64,000 nt of DNA, taken from Tretioscincus oriximinensis (taxonomy: Eukaryota; Chordata; Lepidosauria; Squamata; Gymnophthalmidae). The translations under genes were made by a program, and so were the position numbers. Location: contig JAJVDF010000214.1 in the NCBI GenBank assembly GCA_022410635.1, positions 421,796 through 485,795 on the forward strand, given 5' to 3'. Position 1 is the first letter of the stretch. Each line of letters starts with the position of its first letter. Shown one piece after another: positions 1 to 10,408 of this stretch. The notes under the pieces were generated by a model. That model ran no database searches. It had not been told where the DNA came from and worked only from the letters and a program-made list of their open reading frames with translations.

Positions 1-840
1 ATATTTTTGAATGTGAAAAGGAAATAATGCCTCTGGTTGTAAGTACAGTACATTGTTAACCACTTTTCTGGAACAGCTATACTGAGGAAAGGTGCCATTT
101 AGGAATACTTCAGCATAAACAAAGCTTTTAAGTTTTGTGTATCTAGGAAACAGCACAAATTCCCATGCAAAAAATGAAGAAGAAAAAGGGTTTTCTTTTA
201 AAGTGGATGTTTTCAGTCTCAGTTCTCGTCGCATGCAAATATCCAAATGCATTCATACAACTGCCTTTTACCCTGTTTCTAACAGTATAAGGGCCTTACA
301 TGGCCATTTCTGACAGTCCACGGGCTTTAACAGTTTTGTCTTTCTTCACTGCCTCTTGTAGCAAAATGATGCTTTGGGAACCTACAAGCTCCCAGGAAAT
401 GCTGTTTCGCTTTTGTCATTTGGTCCATTACCTCCCCTTTTAATTGGGCATCGGTAAACATGTTTAAACATCTCTGTGGTGTGTTTCTTGTGCATTTCGT
501 CCTTGTTTTCAACAGGAAAACCAGCTTTGTTATGCCCTCACTTCCTCAAACGTTCTGTGGAACATGACAGGAAGTGTCAGAAGAGTGTCTGCACAGTGTT
601 TTTTATACAAGATAATGGGATCTTGCACCACAAAATCAACAGCAAAGTAATAGGAATAACCCCCAAATATTAGACTTCCTATTGCACTTGCAACAGTATC
701 TCCATAATTGCATGCAAACCCCCCCTTGATTTCACATTATTATATTGTAAAATTTTACACTGTTTCATGGCTGCAGCCTACATGTACATGTTTTCTCGAT
801 TCATTTGTACTTTGATCTTACCCTAAAACTGAGGATCTCA
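1..840. other. no gene or named repeat seen
   Basis: AT-rich unique-looking sequence. Short open frames on both strands carry no recognisable domain. Confidence 0.5.
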
Positions 841-1076
841 GAGTGAGTTACAACAGTATAAATGGATACTAGGATGGATGTCTGGATGTTGCTTCCGGGA
901 TGGANCAACAGGCAGGACTCCTGAAATACCATTTGCAGGGAGTCACGAACAGGTGCATATTTTGCTTTCCTCTGTTCGGACTGCCCAGGTGCATCTGGTG
1001 GGCCTCTGTGTGAGACAGAATGCTGGACTTGATGGGCTGTGGCCTGATCCAGTATGGCTCTTCTATGTTCTTAACA
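841..1076 (+). mobile_element. CR1/L2-like LINE 3' end, 5'-truncated
   Basis: It ends in the signature GTGTGAGACAGAATGCTGGA then TGGCTCTTCTATGTTCTTA, shared with copies at 12985, 22566, 25675, 47708 and 57718. The longest copy resembles the 3' part of CR1-type LINEs. An N at 905 is the only unresolved base. Confidence 0.7.
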
Positions 1077-1837
1077 GTATACACTACCATCCATATATCC
1101 ATGCCTGGACATATATGTGTGCGCTTTTGATCGGATATTCAATATTATATGGGCCTAAAACAGAAGGGGCTCCTTAATAGTCATCCTTCTCCATTATGTG
1201 CCTACAGATATGACTCCCTTGTGTATGAGATGCACATAATTACAAATATCTGATCAAACCCATAGGTTCAAGCATGTACATTTTAGTTTATATACCTTTT
1301 TGTAGAGATCTGTTTATACTTGTTAAAAAATGTGAAGAAATGCATAGAAGGTGAAATATGAACAAGAAATCCATTCAGTTTGTTACGAATTTCTAAATAA
1401 TAAGAGTCAATTTTCTTGCAAGCGTGCATAATAGCACCTGATGAGCCATAGGTCTCCATGGGTGCAGATCAGGAGCATAGTGGCACATAGTGTTGCTGTA
1501 GCAAACCTCAAATGTGGCACGCACATCCCGGTCAGCATTTGCCAGCGTCGTTTACTTAATGCCGTATCAAAAAAACCCTTTAATTTCGGCTTTGATTTGT
1601 GCTGAGAGCTGGAGAAAATCTGCTGACGTGGCCAGCAGTGAAGGCTGGATTTTTTCCTCCTCTCATACTCTCAAAGCCTCCAATCAAGGGCTTCATATTG
1701 GTATTCGGAGACCAGAGAGGGTGGAAGGTGCCCCATACATCCTATCAGTGACATCCTGGGTGTAGAATCATTCTTGCTTTTGGCTCAGGAGAAGGCACTA
1801 TGAATGCTGCACTATCTAGCCTTCCTGTGTTCCATCA

Positions 1838-1915
1838 ATCAATTTATTTCAGTTTATTCCAAAACAAGAAGCTCGGGGCAATATACAACAAAACAATTTT
1901 TTTTTATATTTACAA
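1838..1915 (-). mobile_element. short CR1-type LINE/SINE 3' tail
   Basis: On the plus strand, ATCAATTTATTTCAGTTTAT then AGCTCGGGGCAATATACAAC resembles the reversed 3' tail (gccctgagcc-type stem before an AT-rich end) of the CR1 copy at 8003. It is old and diverged. Confidence 0.4.
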
Positions 1916-2208
1916 AATATATTGTTTATATCTTTATATTGTTCTATAAATTATAACAACTATAGCTCATTATTATTTGAAGCAGAAAATACCAAAATAA
2001 AACTTAATTTAAAAAATGATATAATAAATCACAATCATAATGTTACAAGCAGCCAGTCTGTCCGCCCAAGGCAGCCTTTCTTTTATATCCCCAGCCCGGA
2101 ACTGATGCAGTCAGCAGAGAGCCTGGGAGTAGGGTTGCCATATTTTGGCAGCCCAAAACCGGGATGGGGTGGGATGGGTGTGTGTGCATGTGTGTGCATG
2201 CGCACACA

Positions 2209-2268
2209 CGGATGCTTGTGGTGAGACAGGCAGAACCTCTCTTCTGCCTGTCTCACCACAAGCGTCCG
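2209..2268. repeat. 27-bp-arm imperfect palindrome in CG-rich MITE-like sequence
   Basis: Arms 2209-2235 and 2242-2268 pair with one mismatch around a 6-nt loop. The core is GTGGTGAGACAGGCAGA and its complement. Alternating TG/CG purine-pyrimidine tracts flank it. It may be the centre of a fold-back DNA element starting near AGGGTTGCCATATTTTGGCA (2131), but I could not define the ends. Confidence 0.6.
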
Positions 2269-2455
2269 CGTGCGCGCGCGTCCGTATGCATAGCTGCTCC
2301 TTTGCTGGAGGCGGGGTTTCATGCCTGCTGTCAGGCAAAGCGCGGCAACCTGACTCCAGCAGAGGAAAAACGCTTGGGTTTGTGAAAAGGCAGTAAGATT
2401 GTTGCTCTTTACGTGCCTAGGGTCAGACTTATATAGGCAAACAATGAACATCTCC

Positions 2456-4600
2456 TTTTTCCCTTTTTTTATTATAATAAAGTTGCACACCAGAAAAAGA
2501 AAATAGGTTTACACGTCATTGAATATACTATAATGTGCTTATTCCAATACAGCAACAAGTGTCTCCCCCACCCCCAAGGACCATTGCCGTGAGTCACTCA
2601 GTAAGATACATATGAACTAGGAATTAATTAGGTTACATACAAAACATAAAATCTATATAATAACATTAAGCGCAGTTTTGAGATCATATTGATAGCATGT
2701 GTTAACAAAGAGTATCTGTTACTATTTACACCAACATCAAAAACATGAGTCCAACATTGTACCCAAGAGATTTGGATCTGTATATACCTAATAAGATAAA
2801 TCTTTTTTGTCTTAATACATCAAACCATAGGAATTCAATTAAATAATCCAACCAGCTATGAACTGTCTATTTTTTTTCTGTCCTTCCAACCTCTAGCAAT
2901 TGTTAACTGAAATGCCCATATACATATTTTTAATACATAGGATGTATGATATTGCAGATTTAAATTATTAGAAATATTCATTATTAACAATTGTATTGAT
3001 CTTGGGATATCCATATTTAATATTATCGCTATTTCGATTGCCACTTTATTCCAAAACTCTAGAACAAAAGGACAATAATACCACATGTGCATATATGTGC
3101 CTATATCTATACACCCATGCCAACACGTAGAAGACATTCCACCTATATGTGCCAATTAATTTGGGGTTCTATACCACCTTACGTTAAACTTCTTGTAGTT
3201 CCTTAATTTTTGATTGTTTAATATTATTTGTAGATTGAATCCATTGTGCCCATTCTAAGATCAATATCTTGATTCCATCTATTATAAAGAGTGGAAAAAT
3301 TATATTTAATTTTCGTAATAAAAAGATATAATTCTCCAATCAAATGGGTCTTGTTTTTTATTCTTTTATCTAATATGTTTTCTAATTTGCCAATGGGTTG
3401 GGTCATACTAACCTTGATGTCGTGTTTATTAATGTTGGTATGAACCGCCCTTTCTACTAACCAATTGTTCATGGTTGGATTTAGGGGTTTTAAGATAATA
3501 AGGGTTCATTTTAGAAGAAGAAGAAGAAGAACTCGGTTCTTATACCCTGCTTTTCTCACCTTTCAAAGGGACTCAAAGAGGCTTACAAGGATATATTTTT
3601 GCCCGAAGGCTCACATTCTATCTTCCCCACCAGGCTATGGTGGTTCCCATGTATCTACTTGCAGTCAGTTGCAATTTCTTGCAATTCATGCTTTCGAATA
3701 GCTGGGTTGGCTAGAGCTACAGGCAAGTGGAAGGTGCTCACCCCTCCCCACTTCCAACACAGGGCTTCGAAACCTGATCTCCCAGGCGAGAGACGAATTC
3801 CTAAGCAACAGAGCTATCCATGCCTGCTATTTTCCAACAGATTTAATTTTCTTTCTATTCTAATTGACTTCTGAGTGTCCTGGAATTACAAATCAAATAT
3901 TCTTAGCATCTGTATTGCATAATAATATGATGCGGAATAGGGGAAACCACAACCCGCTTCCTGAACTGGAGCGAAGAAAGAGTTATTTCTAGGGTGACCA
4001 TTTAATACCCATTTTTAATATAGTTCTCCCATTTTTTTAATGTCTGTGTTGATATCGCAGTTGGTACAGTTTGGAATAAGAACAGTGATCTTGGTAACAC
4101 CATCATTTTTATGGCTTGTAACTTAGTCAAAATATTCCATTTCTCATGTGGCCAATTCTCCATCATTTTCCTTATCTTGTTCCAGGCTGAATTAAAGTTA
4201 ATTTCAGTCATTTTCAGGGGAGTTTTATGAATCCTTACTCCCAGATAAGTCATCTTCTTTATTCCAGTAGTTAAGCCAAGAATATTGAGGTTTTGATGTT
4301 TTTCAGCTCTAGAGATATTAATTAACATTACCTTGAAAAAATATTAATTTTTTCAAATTTTTGAATTTCGATACTTAAATGAAGTAAGGATTTGGCTGGA
4401 TCGTCAGTGATGACTAAAGCATCATCTGCATACATGTTCATTTTGAGAGTTTCATCCCCCATCTTGTAGCCAGCAATCAAAGGATTGTTATTAACTGCAA
4501 TAGCAAGAGGTTCTATGGCCATCACAAAAATTAATGGAGACAAACGACATCCAACAAGCGTCTCCTCAGCAAAATCCAATGAGGTTTTTTTTTTTTTCAA
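2456..4600 (-). mobile_element. L1-type LINE, ORF2 3' half, broken and interrupted by a SINE
   Basis: Minus-strand reading gives RT pieces in order: a GCRLSPLIF block and MYADDALVI (4328-4570), then a thumb-like segment (4002-4328). After an inserted SINE (3511-3826) come further ORF2 pieces (3224-3472) and the C-terminal Cys/His region CWHGC...HMWYYC...FW (2856-3155). The low-coordinate end is T-rich on the plus strand, as expected for a reversed poly-A tail. Several frameshifts make it non-functional. Confidence 0.85.
3511..3826 (-). mobile_element. tRNA-derived SINE, full length, inserted in L1
   Basis: Reverse complement of the element at 62400-62710. On the minus strand the head has an A-box-like TAGCTCTGTTGCTTAGGAAT and a B-box-like GGTTTCGAAGC. 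The body contains TGCAAGAAATTGCAACTGAC. The tail is CTTTGAGTCCCTTTGAAAGG, then GCGGGGTATAAGAACC, then TTC repeats. Confidence 0.85.
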
Positions 4601-4670
4601 AATTATTCCCCATTTAGATGAGTTCTGTGATGTTTTTCTCATGGTGAAAAATAAAAACGCTAGTGATAGA

Positions 4671-4702
4671 TGAATGAATGAGTGAGTGAGTGAGTGAATG
4701 AA
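4671..4702 (+). repeat. GAAT/GAGT tetranucleotide microsatellite
   Basis: Tandem TGAA and TGAG units. Confidence 0.85.
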
Positions 4703-7252
4703 CATTTTTGTTCTTCAAATATGAGCCTCAGGGATGAAACATAACAATAATAAAAACAGCAAAGGTCCATACTGCAAACTCAATTTAGACCCCCCTCCAC
4801 ATGATGTATTAAAAATCACAATGGAGTTAAGTTCCAAAATAACCCAATCATGAACTTCAGCATAAATACTTTCATGCTTTTGCAAACAAGTCATTAGAAA
4901 ACCTTTAAATCCACATGGAACAGGTGAGCCTCCTAACCAGGAACTAAATCCTGAGCATGCTCAGTATAAAATTCTTCATGTGAGATTCTGCTTCCTCCCA
5001 TTAACCTGAGTGCTTGGAATGGGAATATGAGCTGTCTTGCAAAAATGTGAGAAATAATCAGCTATCAGGAAATTTTGGTTCCTCACACCCTTTTTTCCTG
5101 ATCCACTGTGATGCATTTTGGATATTTGGCAGAAGGACCATGATGTTGTAACATCCCAGTAGGAAAAGCTCATGTGCCTGCAGCCTAAGTTTAGGAGTTC
5201 CTTTCAGCACCAGTAGCTATCTATACTCATGCCTTCATTCGTTCAAAATTCTCTCTTTTCCTCCTTTCTATTTGTTTCTGTAAGTTATACAGGTGATTTA
5301 TTCAATGTAATGTAAAAGACATAAGACTTCTGTCTTTATATTGTTCTGTTGCTTTCCTTCCTGAAAAAGGAACAGGACCTGCAGGGAAATGCTGGTAAAA
5401 CATGCTATTGTCTCAGGATGTGCGTATTCAGTGACACATTTATATATTGCAAATGGATGAATAGCATTGCAAACTTCTCTATCATACAGAGATGAGCAGA
5501 AGAGTTTACAATCTAGGTCTGGTCAATTGCAAATTCAGAAAAACTGGATAATCCTTATTTGTAGGGCTGCATGGAATTTGAATTGCAAGGGTGGTTGGAT
5601 GCATGAAGTCAATCCGGATTACAACGTGTCTCCGATAATCTGTGGATCAGAAAACAGAGGATTAAAAATGTGAGAGGGTTTTTAAAATTATTTTTATTCC
5701 CCACCCCCACCCCAAGACCGGAGAAGGTGCTGAACAGGTTTTATGTCAATTATAAGATGAGAGGTGTGAAAGCTTGGAATCCAGTCATCGTGACACGGTA
5801 TTCGTGAAAGAAGAGTGCATTTCTGAGAGGGAAAGACGTCAGCTGTGATGTTATCTCAAGCACAGGCACCGTTCATCCCGTGTGATGATTTGTTCTGAGA
5901 GTAGTTATTGTGAGCAGCTGTGGCTGAACAATCATAAATTCTAGGACGCATCAGTCATTCAGCTGGTGTCAGTTTGAGAGCAGGAACTCTCTAATTCCTG
6001 CACACGTCCAGGTGGTGCGGTACAAAGTAATTCTCCACCACAACTGTAGTCTCTACAGCCTGTTGATGTAATTTACAATAGGCTTGAAAATAACCCCTTC
6101 CTTATAGTAGCTCAGTCATAACTTTGGCACAGAGATGTACTTGGTGGTGGTGGTGGGGAATGGGAGTGGTTCACAGCTGGCCCATATCCATGCCAGAAAG
6201 GATGCCATGATATAGGCTGATCTAGCTGGGATGACAGCTTTTTTCATTTTTTCCTGTGTTTTTTTGTTAAAAGAATATAATGGGACCTTCAGAAACTGCT
6301 GCCTAAAAGGGTTCTGCTTGAATAAAGGGAATGGGTAAAAATATTTCTTATTAAAAGTATGTGAGCTTGACAGAAGCATATATAGCATTTTGTGTTCCTA
6401 CAGGGTAAGGGAAAATAGAATCAAGCACAACTCTTCAATATTTTCCATTTAATTTTTTTTCCTGGATAGAAACAGTTTGCATCCCAACACTTTGGAAGGT
6501 GAACAGTTTCCCTCACTCAGCTAGGAACACAAAAAGGTTTTGATTACCTCATAAAAGAGATCATCAAGGGGAGAGCAGTTATAAATCTATATTTGAAATT
6601 CTATGTGGAAATGTTAGCTTTTAAATGTATAAAAATGGCCGCACGTGCAGAAGACACTGTAGTATTTTGCACCATGTGTCTGTTTTTATATTTAACTTCG
6701 ACCGTTAGCTTAAAAGGCAGAGTTTTGGAAGAAGCATAACATTTCTGACTGACATTTGTTTTTCTTAGGCTCTTTATGCATAACTTTAGTAATCCATGTT
6801 ACAAACCTCATTAGTACACATTGCCTACATGGGACTAGTGCTAATCCACATTTGACATGTGCTAAGAGTGCTCTAAAACATACTAATGGTAGACCACATT
6901 AATCCCAATTGATGTGGTCATGGCATGTGGCTACAAGAGTCATTAGCTCTTTGGACAACATGGCAAATTTAATTGAGGTTGCCACATAAGAACCAGGATG
7001 TGGAAAAGTCATTTTTTTCCCCTCAAGATGCTGGAGGTATTATAAATTGTACCTGGTTAAAATTCCTCTCTTCTTTATCCATTAAAGTTGCAGAGTTCTC
7101 TCATGATTTTTATACGGTAACCCTAGACTTACCCGACTCCGTATCACCTCTGCAGCTTCCTTGCTATCTCTCTACGGTTTCTCCTGGGAACATCTGCCAA
7201 TTTCAAAGTTCCTTCAAAGGACTCTGTTGATATTCAAACCTTCATAGAGCAG
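4703..7252. other. no gene seen; unique-looking intergenic or intronic sequence
   Basis: AT-rich sequence. Short ORFs lack recognisable domains and show no splice context matching LDLRAD4. Confidence 0.45.
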
Positions 7253-7440
7253 CATTCCTAGCCCAGAAGAGAAGACTAAAGCCTCTGATGATGCAACTGG
7301 ACTCCCTGCATCACTCACTTCCCTGTTGCTTAAACATACAGGACTGCTGTGTTTGAGCAATTGGTTAGTGGGTTCATGGCAATGCAGGGAATCCTGTTGC
7401 ATCATCAGAGTCTGCAATCTCCTTTTCTGGGCTAGGAAAG
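7253..7440. repeat. 60-bp imperfect inverted repeat (MITE-like fold-back)
   Basis: Arms 7253-7312 and 7381-7440 align without gaps at roughly 83% identity around a 68-nt loop. The best-conserved blocks are CCTAGCCCAGAA and CTCTGATGATGCAAC. No target duplication is obvious, so element class is open. Confidence 0.65.
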
Positions 7441-7621
7441 TCATGTCTGAATAGACTTTGGTTCCCTTCTAAGGCGTTCAAGCTGCCTCATGCAAATACA
7501 AATTACCATTGCCAATCTGGAACAAGGAAGTCTCTTTATATTAAGATAGATTGTGTTGGCCTTAAGGTCAACAGATATAATTTTATATGTGTATAAAATC
7601 ATTGTTCACAATACACCTTTT

Positions 7622-7669
7622 TACACCAAATAATAATGTGCATTATACACCAAATAATAATGTGCATTG
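7622..7669 (+). repeat. 24-bp direct duplication
   Basis: Two adjacent 24-bp units beginning TACACCAAATAATAATGTGC, differing only at the last base. Confidence 0.9.
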
Positions 7670-8002
7670 TGATAGTGTCGAAAATATTTTTAGTACACTT
7701 GAGACTTGTCTATGAATGATGCTACGTCCTCCCTTGTGGATCAGATCGGCAGCCCTGTGCAACATCCCAGGTAAGTGTGTGCGAAGGGGTGAGTGGATAT
7801 AGCCTGCTATACCCTGAAAATATGTGACATACCTTGAAAATATGTGTGAAGATAGCCTAAGTCTATTTCTTCAGATGCAATGGAGTGAAGAAACTTTGGC
7901 AATAGAAATAGTTAGGCATGGCTGAATCTTTTTTTTTTTCAAGAAAAAAAACAAGGTTTGTTTCCATTGTTAATGATTTCCATAATGTGAAACTTCTGGT
8001 TG

Positions 8003-10270
8003 CCATTTTATTTATTTATTTACATTTTTATACCGCCCTATACCCATAGGTCTCAGGGCGGTTAACAATAAAACTTTCATTTTAACACATTAAAACCAGC
8101 CTTTTCTAAAAATGGGGAGGAGACAGTAGTTTTCTAGCCAAAGGCCAGGCCAAAGAGGTGCGTCTTTAAGCATTTTCTGAAAGTGCACAGAGATGGTGAT
8201 TGACGCACCTCAAGGGGGAAACTATTCCATAGTCTGGGGGCTGCCACAGAGAAGACCCTATTCCGGGTTCCCACCCTCTCTGCCACTGAGGGTGGTGGTA
8301 CAGTCAGGAGGGCCTCCCCTGCAGATCTTAGGGCACGAGCAGGCTCGTATGTGAGAAGGCGTTCCTTTAGATATTTGGGGCCCAAGTTATGTAAGACTTT
8401 AAAAGTTNGAGGTAATACCTTGAATTGGGCTTGGTAGCAAATTGACAGCCAGTGCAGTTCTTTCAGGACCGGCGTAATGTGTGTCCAGCTAGCTGTTCCG
8501 GTCAGCAATCTAGCGGCTGCATTCTGCACCAGCTGCAGCTTCCGAACTGTTTTCAAGGGCAGCCCCATATAGAGTGTGTTACAATAGTCCAACCTGGAAG
8601 TTACCAGATCGTGGATCACTGTGGTCAGATCATCCCTGACCAGAAGTGGCCGCAACTTGCGGACTAGACGTAGCTGGAAATATGTACTCCTGGCCACTGC
8701 CTCCATCTGATCTTCAAGTGTCAGCGAAGGATCCAGAAGCACCCCTAGATTTCGCACCTGTCCCTTATAGGGCAATTCAACCCCATCCAGGACAGGGTGC
8801 CTACTCACTTCATGGACCCGGGATGAAGAGACACACAGCACCTCCGTCTTGTGTTGATTCAGCTTCAATTTATTGGCNCCCATCCAGCCCATCACTGCCT
8901 CCAGGCACCTGTCAAGCACTTCAACCGCCTCTCCTGATTCAGGTGGAACAAAGAGATAGAGCTGAGTGTCATCTGCATATTGATTACACCTCACACCAAA
9001 TCTTCTGATGACCTCTCCCAGCGGCTTCATATAGATGTTAAACAGCATGGGAGAGAGGATCGAACCCTGAGGAACCCCACAAGTGAGCTCCCAGGGTGTC
9101 GAGCAAGACTCCCCCATCACCACTCTCTGGAGGCGGCCTTGGAGATAGGAGTGGAACCACTGCAGTGCCTTGCCACCAACTCCTAAATTCCTCAGCCTCC
9201 CCAGGAGGATACCATGGTCAATGGTATCAAAAGCCGCTGAGAAGTCCAGGAGGACTAACAGGGATGTATTGCCCCTGTCCCTCTCCCGGAGAAGGTCATC
9301 AACCAGGGCGACCAAGACAGTTTCCGTGCTATGACCAGGCCTGAAGCCAGATTGAAATGGGTCTAGATAATCCGTTTCTTCCAAGCATGCCTGCAGTTGA
9401 ACAGCCACGGCCCTCTCCAGAACCTTGCCCAGGAAGGGTATGTTGGCTACTGGGCTGTAGTTGTTTAACTCTTCTGGGTCCAGGGAAGGCTTCTTGAGGA
9501 GAGGGCGCAACACCACCTCTTTAAGAGCTGGCGGAACCACTGCATCCCTCAAAGAAGCATTCACTACTGCCTGGTCATACCCTGCTGACTGGCTTTTACC
9601 AGCTAGGAAGGGCAAGGATCCAGAGGGCAAGATGTTGGCCGAACCCCAACAAGCAGCTTGTCCACATCATCAAGGCACAACAATTGAAACTGATCCAAGA
9701 TAACAGGACCAGACAGTTCTCTGGACACTTCCTCCTGGTTATTCACAAGAGTGGCATCCAATTCCACATGAATCTGAGCAACTTTGTTCTCAAAGTGCCT
9801 TGCAAATTTGTCACAGCAGATATTGGATGGCCTTTGCCCTTGCACTTTTGGGGTGGATCTTATTAGGCCATTTACCACTCAAAAGAGCTTTGCTGGATGA
9901 CTACTCGAGGACGCAATGGTAGCAGAGAAATAGTTCCTTTTCGCTGCCACCACCGCCACCTGGTAGGCACGATAATGTCCTCTAACTTGTGTTAAGTCAG
10001 ACTCTTGTTGGGATTTATGATTTATTTTGATTTCATAGAACAAGTTGAGTTTAAGGGTTGACGCCAAACTACTAGAGCAAGATGCAGGATCAGGTTTAGA
10101 TCCCACAATTACCTTTCGTCACCTCTGACAGAGTTAAATCACAGGACAAGCCAAGCCCATTATCTGCCTGGATGCTTTCTCCAATCATGGCATTATAGTA
10201 TGCTGACTGCCCTGGAACTTTAAACTGGGAGCAAGGAATTAATATTTTAAATTATATTATTTTGAATTAA
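8003..10270 (-). mobile_element. CR1-clade LINE, 5'-truncated, RT region nearly intact
   Basis: The plus strand starts with TTTATTTATTTA and the tail stem ACCGCCCTATACCCATAGGT, the reversed 3' end shared by copies at 33905, 36150 and 60045. Inside lies a 498-codon minus-strand ORF with reverse-transcriptase motifs. Upstream frames 9603-9878 and 9879-10106 continue the polyprotein with one frameshift near 9605-9630 and one in-frame stop near 9879. The endonuclease domain is missing, so the copy is dead. The low number of breaks suggests a fairly young insertion. Confidence 0.88.
8134..9630 (-). pseudogene. CR1 LINE ORF2 fragment: reverse transcriptase and C-terminal domain
   Basis: A 498-residue open frame. 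RT motif A is LLDFSAAFDTIDH (residues about 127-139), motif B is GVPQGSILSP (185-194), and the catalytic motif C is YADD (218-221) followed by TQLYL. The HSTETVLVALVDDLL block at about 100-114 precedes motif A. The C-terminus ends THLFGLAFG, typical of CR1-type ORF2. In an intact LINE this enzyme copies element RNA at a nicked target site. Two N bases (8878 and 8408) give unknown residues. The frame lacks its endonuclease and its proper start, so it is a truncated retrotransposon gene, not a host gene. Plus-strand ORFs over the same stretch are antisense shadows. Confidence 0.9.
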
Positions 10271-10304
10271 ATTTCCTGGTTTAGTAAAATTACATCACAT
10301 TTTT

Positions 10305-10408
10305 CCTCAGCAAAAAACAGGGAAATCACACACACACACCCAGGATGGTAGAGTAGATATCCCAAAACCAAGTTTCCCACCCCAAAAAGGGGTCATCTGG
10401 TTAGTCTA
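10305..10408 (+). mobile_element. right end of a GACCAGATGA-type MITE
   Basis: TTTCCTCAGCAAAAA, then CCCAAAACCAAGTTTC, then GGGGTCATCTGGTTAGTCTA. The same order appears in the right halves of the elements at 29524 and 35949. The left end is absent. Confidence 0.6.

Noticed and set aside
2083..2490. 135-codon minus-strand ORF and overlapping shorter ones
   Set aside because: It runs through a palindrome and TG/CG repeats; the His/Thr-rich translation reflects the microsatellite.
3993..4020. TAGGGTGACCAT as a hAT-type terminus
   Set aside because: No partner terminus or duplication was found, and the following sequence reads as L1.
8452..9703. Plus-strand ORFs of 68-120 codons
   Set aside because: They lie antisense to the CR1 reverse-transcriptase frame and have no features of their own.
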